A stretch of 44,355 bases of DNA from an uncultured bacterium (GTDB taxonomy: Bacteria; UBP6; UBA1177): NCBI GenBank assembly GCA_905235605.1, contig CAJOMF010000007.1, forward strand, positions 1 to 44,355, given 5' to 3'. Position 1 is the stretch's first letter, and each line of letters starts with the position of its first letter. Of the stretch, positions 43,261 to 44,355 are shown in pieces. The translations under genes were made by a program, and so were the position numbers. The notes below the pieces were generated by a model. The model did not search any database. It worked only from the letters and a program-made list of their open reading frames with translations, and had not been told where the DNA came from.

Positions 43261-43521
43261 ATGAACTATCAATATGCGACAAGCGGGACCTGTTCCGAAC
43301 TCATTCTTTTCGATATTGACGAAAACACAGTCGTAACTAACATAAAATTCATCGGCGGCTGCAACGGAAACCTGAAGGCAATTTCAAAACTCGTTGACGG
43401 ATGGACGGCAGACCAGATCGCCGCTAAACTTCTCGGCAACGAATGCGGTTTCAAAGGAACTTCGTGCGCCGACCAGCTTGCAAAAGCAGTCCTCGAAGCG
43501 GCAGGAAAACTTAATAAATAA
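43261..43521 (+). CDS. TSCPD-domain small protein (TIGR03905 type)
   Basis: The protein has 86 residues, a single TSCPD domain. It opens YQYATSGTCSELILFDID, has FIGGCNGNLKAISKLVDG, and ends GFKGTSCADQLAKAV, with the conserved Cys residues that name the family. The domain is otherwise found at the C terminus of B12-dependent ribonucleotide reductases; the free-standing version has no assigned role. AGGAG from the hslU stop region lies just before the ATG. Its TAA directly abuts the stop codon of the convergent comF gene. Confidence 0.88.
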   Translation: MNYQYATSGTCSELILFDIDENTVVTNIKFIGGCNGNLKAISKLVDGWTADQIAAKLLGNECGFKGTSCADQLAKAVLEAAGKLNK

Positions 43522-44190
43522 TCAGCTGAAATAAGGCGTTCGCCTTGCTAAAGTGAGCCCGTTCACGCTTACGGCTCCGTTTTTCTTCAAAAGTTTCGCA
43601 ATCTCTTCGATCGTTGAAGCGGTCGTGCAGACATCATCCACGATCAGAAATTTTTCTCCTTTTACGCTTCTGGTGAGGGTAAAGGCATCTTTCAGATTTT
43701 CCCTCCTTTCTTCGTAGTCAAGTCCTGCCTGATGCGCGGTTTTGCGGATTTTCTTCAATAATTTCGGGTCAAATTTCAAACCGTGCCTTCGGGCGAGCCT
43801 GTCTGCGAAAATCTCAGCCTGATTGAAAGAGCGCAGAAGTTTGTCCCAGAATCTCATCGGCGGAAAGATGACAGTCCTTCCTTCTACAAGTTCGAGAGGT
43901 GCGTTTTCGGCAAGATAGCGGCCTAAAATTTCGGCGATGCTTTTCACTTTTCCGTATTTCATTTCTGATATCAGTTTTGAAATGCTTCCGCTGTAGATGA
44001 AAAGAGAAAAAATTTTGTCAAAATGTAACTTTTTTCCTTTGCATGAAAAACATTCAGGCTCATTCGGATTGAGCGTGAAGTTCCCGCATTTCGGGCATCT
44101 TCTTTCACAGATTAGTGCAAATTTTGCACATTCCTTACATAAAAAATATTGATTTTCAGCAATGCCGCCGCAGATAAGACATGAGTTCAT
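43522..44190 (-). CDS. comF: ComF-family phosphoribosyltransferase-like protein
   Basis: The protein has 222 residues. The N terminus is a Cys-rich zinc finger (CLICGG, CKEC, CPKCG, CFSCKG), followed by a type I phosphoribosyltransferase domain with the PRPP loop FLIVDDVCTTASTIEEIA. ComF is involved in DNA uptake and handling of incoming single strands in competent bacteria; many homologues are of unsettled function. No Shine-Dalgarno is clear before its ATG. The remaining 165 bases to the window edge are AT-rich and hold no gene that I can see; TATAAT at the very edge, on the minus strand, could belong to its promoter. Confidence 0.9.
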   Translation of the reverse strand: MNSCLICGGIAENQYFLCKECAKFALICERRCPKCGNFTLNPNEPECFSCKGKKLHFDKIFSLFIYSGSISKLISEMKYGKVKSIAEILGRYLAENAPLELVEGRTVIFPPMRFWDKLLRSFNQAEIFADRLARRHGLKFDPKLLKKIRKTAHQAGLDYEERRENLKDAFTLTRSVKGEKFLIVDDVCTTASTIEEIAKLLKKNGAVSVNGLTLARRTPYFS

Positions 44191-44355
44191 TGTTAATCAA
44201 CAAATAAAAATCTGCAAACTTTAAAATAAAATTATCCAAAGTCAAAAAAATATATTTTGGTTCAGTCACATTTTGTGTGGGATAAAAGATTTTGTTCATG
44301 TCCGTGCCTGCTCATATCAATAAGTTTTAAGAAAAAGTATTCGTCGTCATTATAG

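Overview
The window reads as ordinary chromosomal DNA of a Gram-negative bacterium, not as a prophage or plasmid. It has moderate GC, Shine-Dalgarno sites of the GGAGG type, and densely packed genes. Many lipoproteins carry a classic lipobox followed by a long Asp/Ser/Thr/Glu linker. Several families point to a Myxococcota- or deltaproteobacteria-like, uncultured, probably anaerobic lineage: MopE-type repeats (CNDGIDNDCDG) with a choice-of-anchor-L-like domain, a CFI-box protein, a PilZ protein of the type common in myxobacteria, and gingipain-like C25 peptidases. The lineage call is an inference and no marker gene here settles it.

Layout. (1) 1-6395: the tail of an unknown gene and an NTF2-like lipoprotein. 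A tightly overlapping five-gene minus-strand operon follows: HlyD-like adaptor with an extra C-terminal domain, TolC-like outer-membrane factor, VTC-domain protein, DUF4956 membrane protein, and a polytopic membrane protein. This is the best candidate in the window for an undescribed envelope-spanning system, possibly for polyphosphate or another polyanion. (2) 6472-13829: surface and secreted proteins (a C25 peptidase lipoprotein, a CFI-box/beta-barrel fusion, and a divergent C25-like lipoprotein), with asd coupled to the CFI-box gene. (3) 14036-16994, plus strand: a free-standing B12-binding subunit, hpf, tRNA-Arg(CCG), a Bax-like glucosaminidase and folC.

(4) 16996-21907, minus strand: a probable operon of an outer-membrane barrel with a 3x78 bp repeat, a PilF-like TPR lipoprotein, a RecO-like protein, nadE, and an MshEN/GspE-N-like protein. 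(5) 22036-31122, minus strand: leuC, a Cys-rich lipoprotein, khpA / ApbE-like / rarA, and two paralogous MopE-like lipoproteins. (6) 31246-43521, mostly plus strand: fcl, a YitT-family protein, a patatin (minus), lon, a HelD-like helicase with a nuclease-like insert, panD, a PilZ protein, a small membrane protein, a CDF transporter, hslV, hslU and a TSCPD protein. comF closes the window on the minus strand.

How the genes fit together. Housekeeping functions (NAD, folate, pantothenate, Asp-semialdehyde, tRNA-Arg) are interleaved with envelope biology and protein quality control (Lon, HslUV). Two proteins of c-di-GMP-linked folds (PilZ and MshEN) and a PilF-like TPR protein suggest type IV pilus or surface regulation nearby. 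Three dispersed, REP-like non-coding elements are visible, one of them inserted in frame inside a coding sequence. I saw no CRISPR array, IS element, rRNA gene or convincing intrinsic terminator. Every stretch between genes is shorter than 300 bases.
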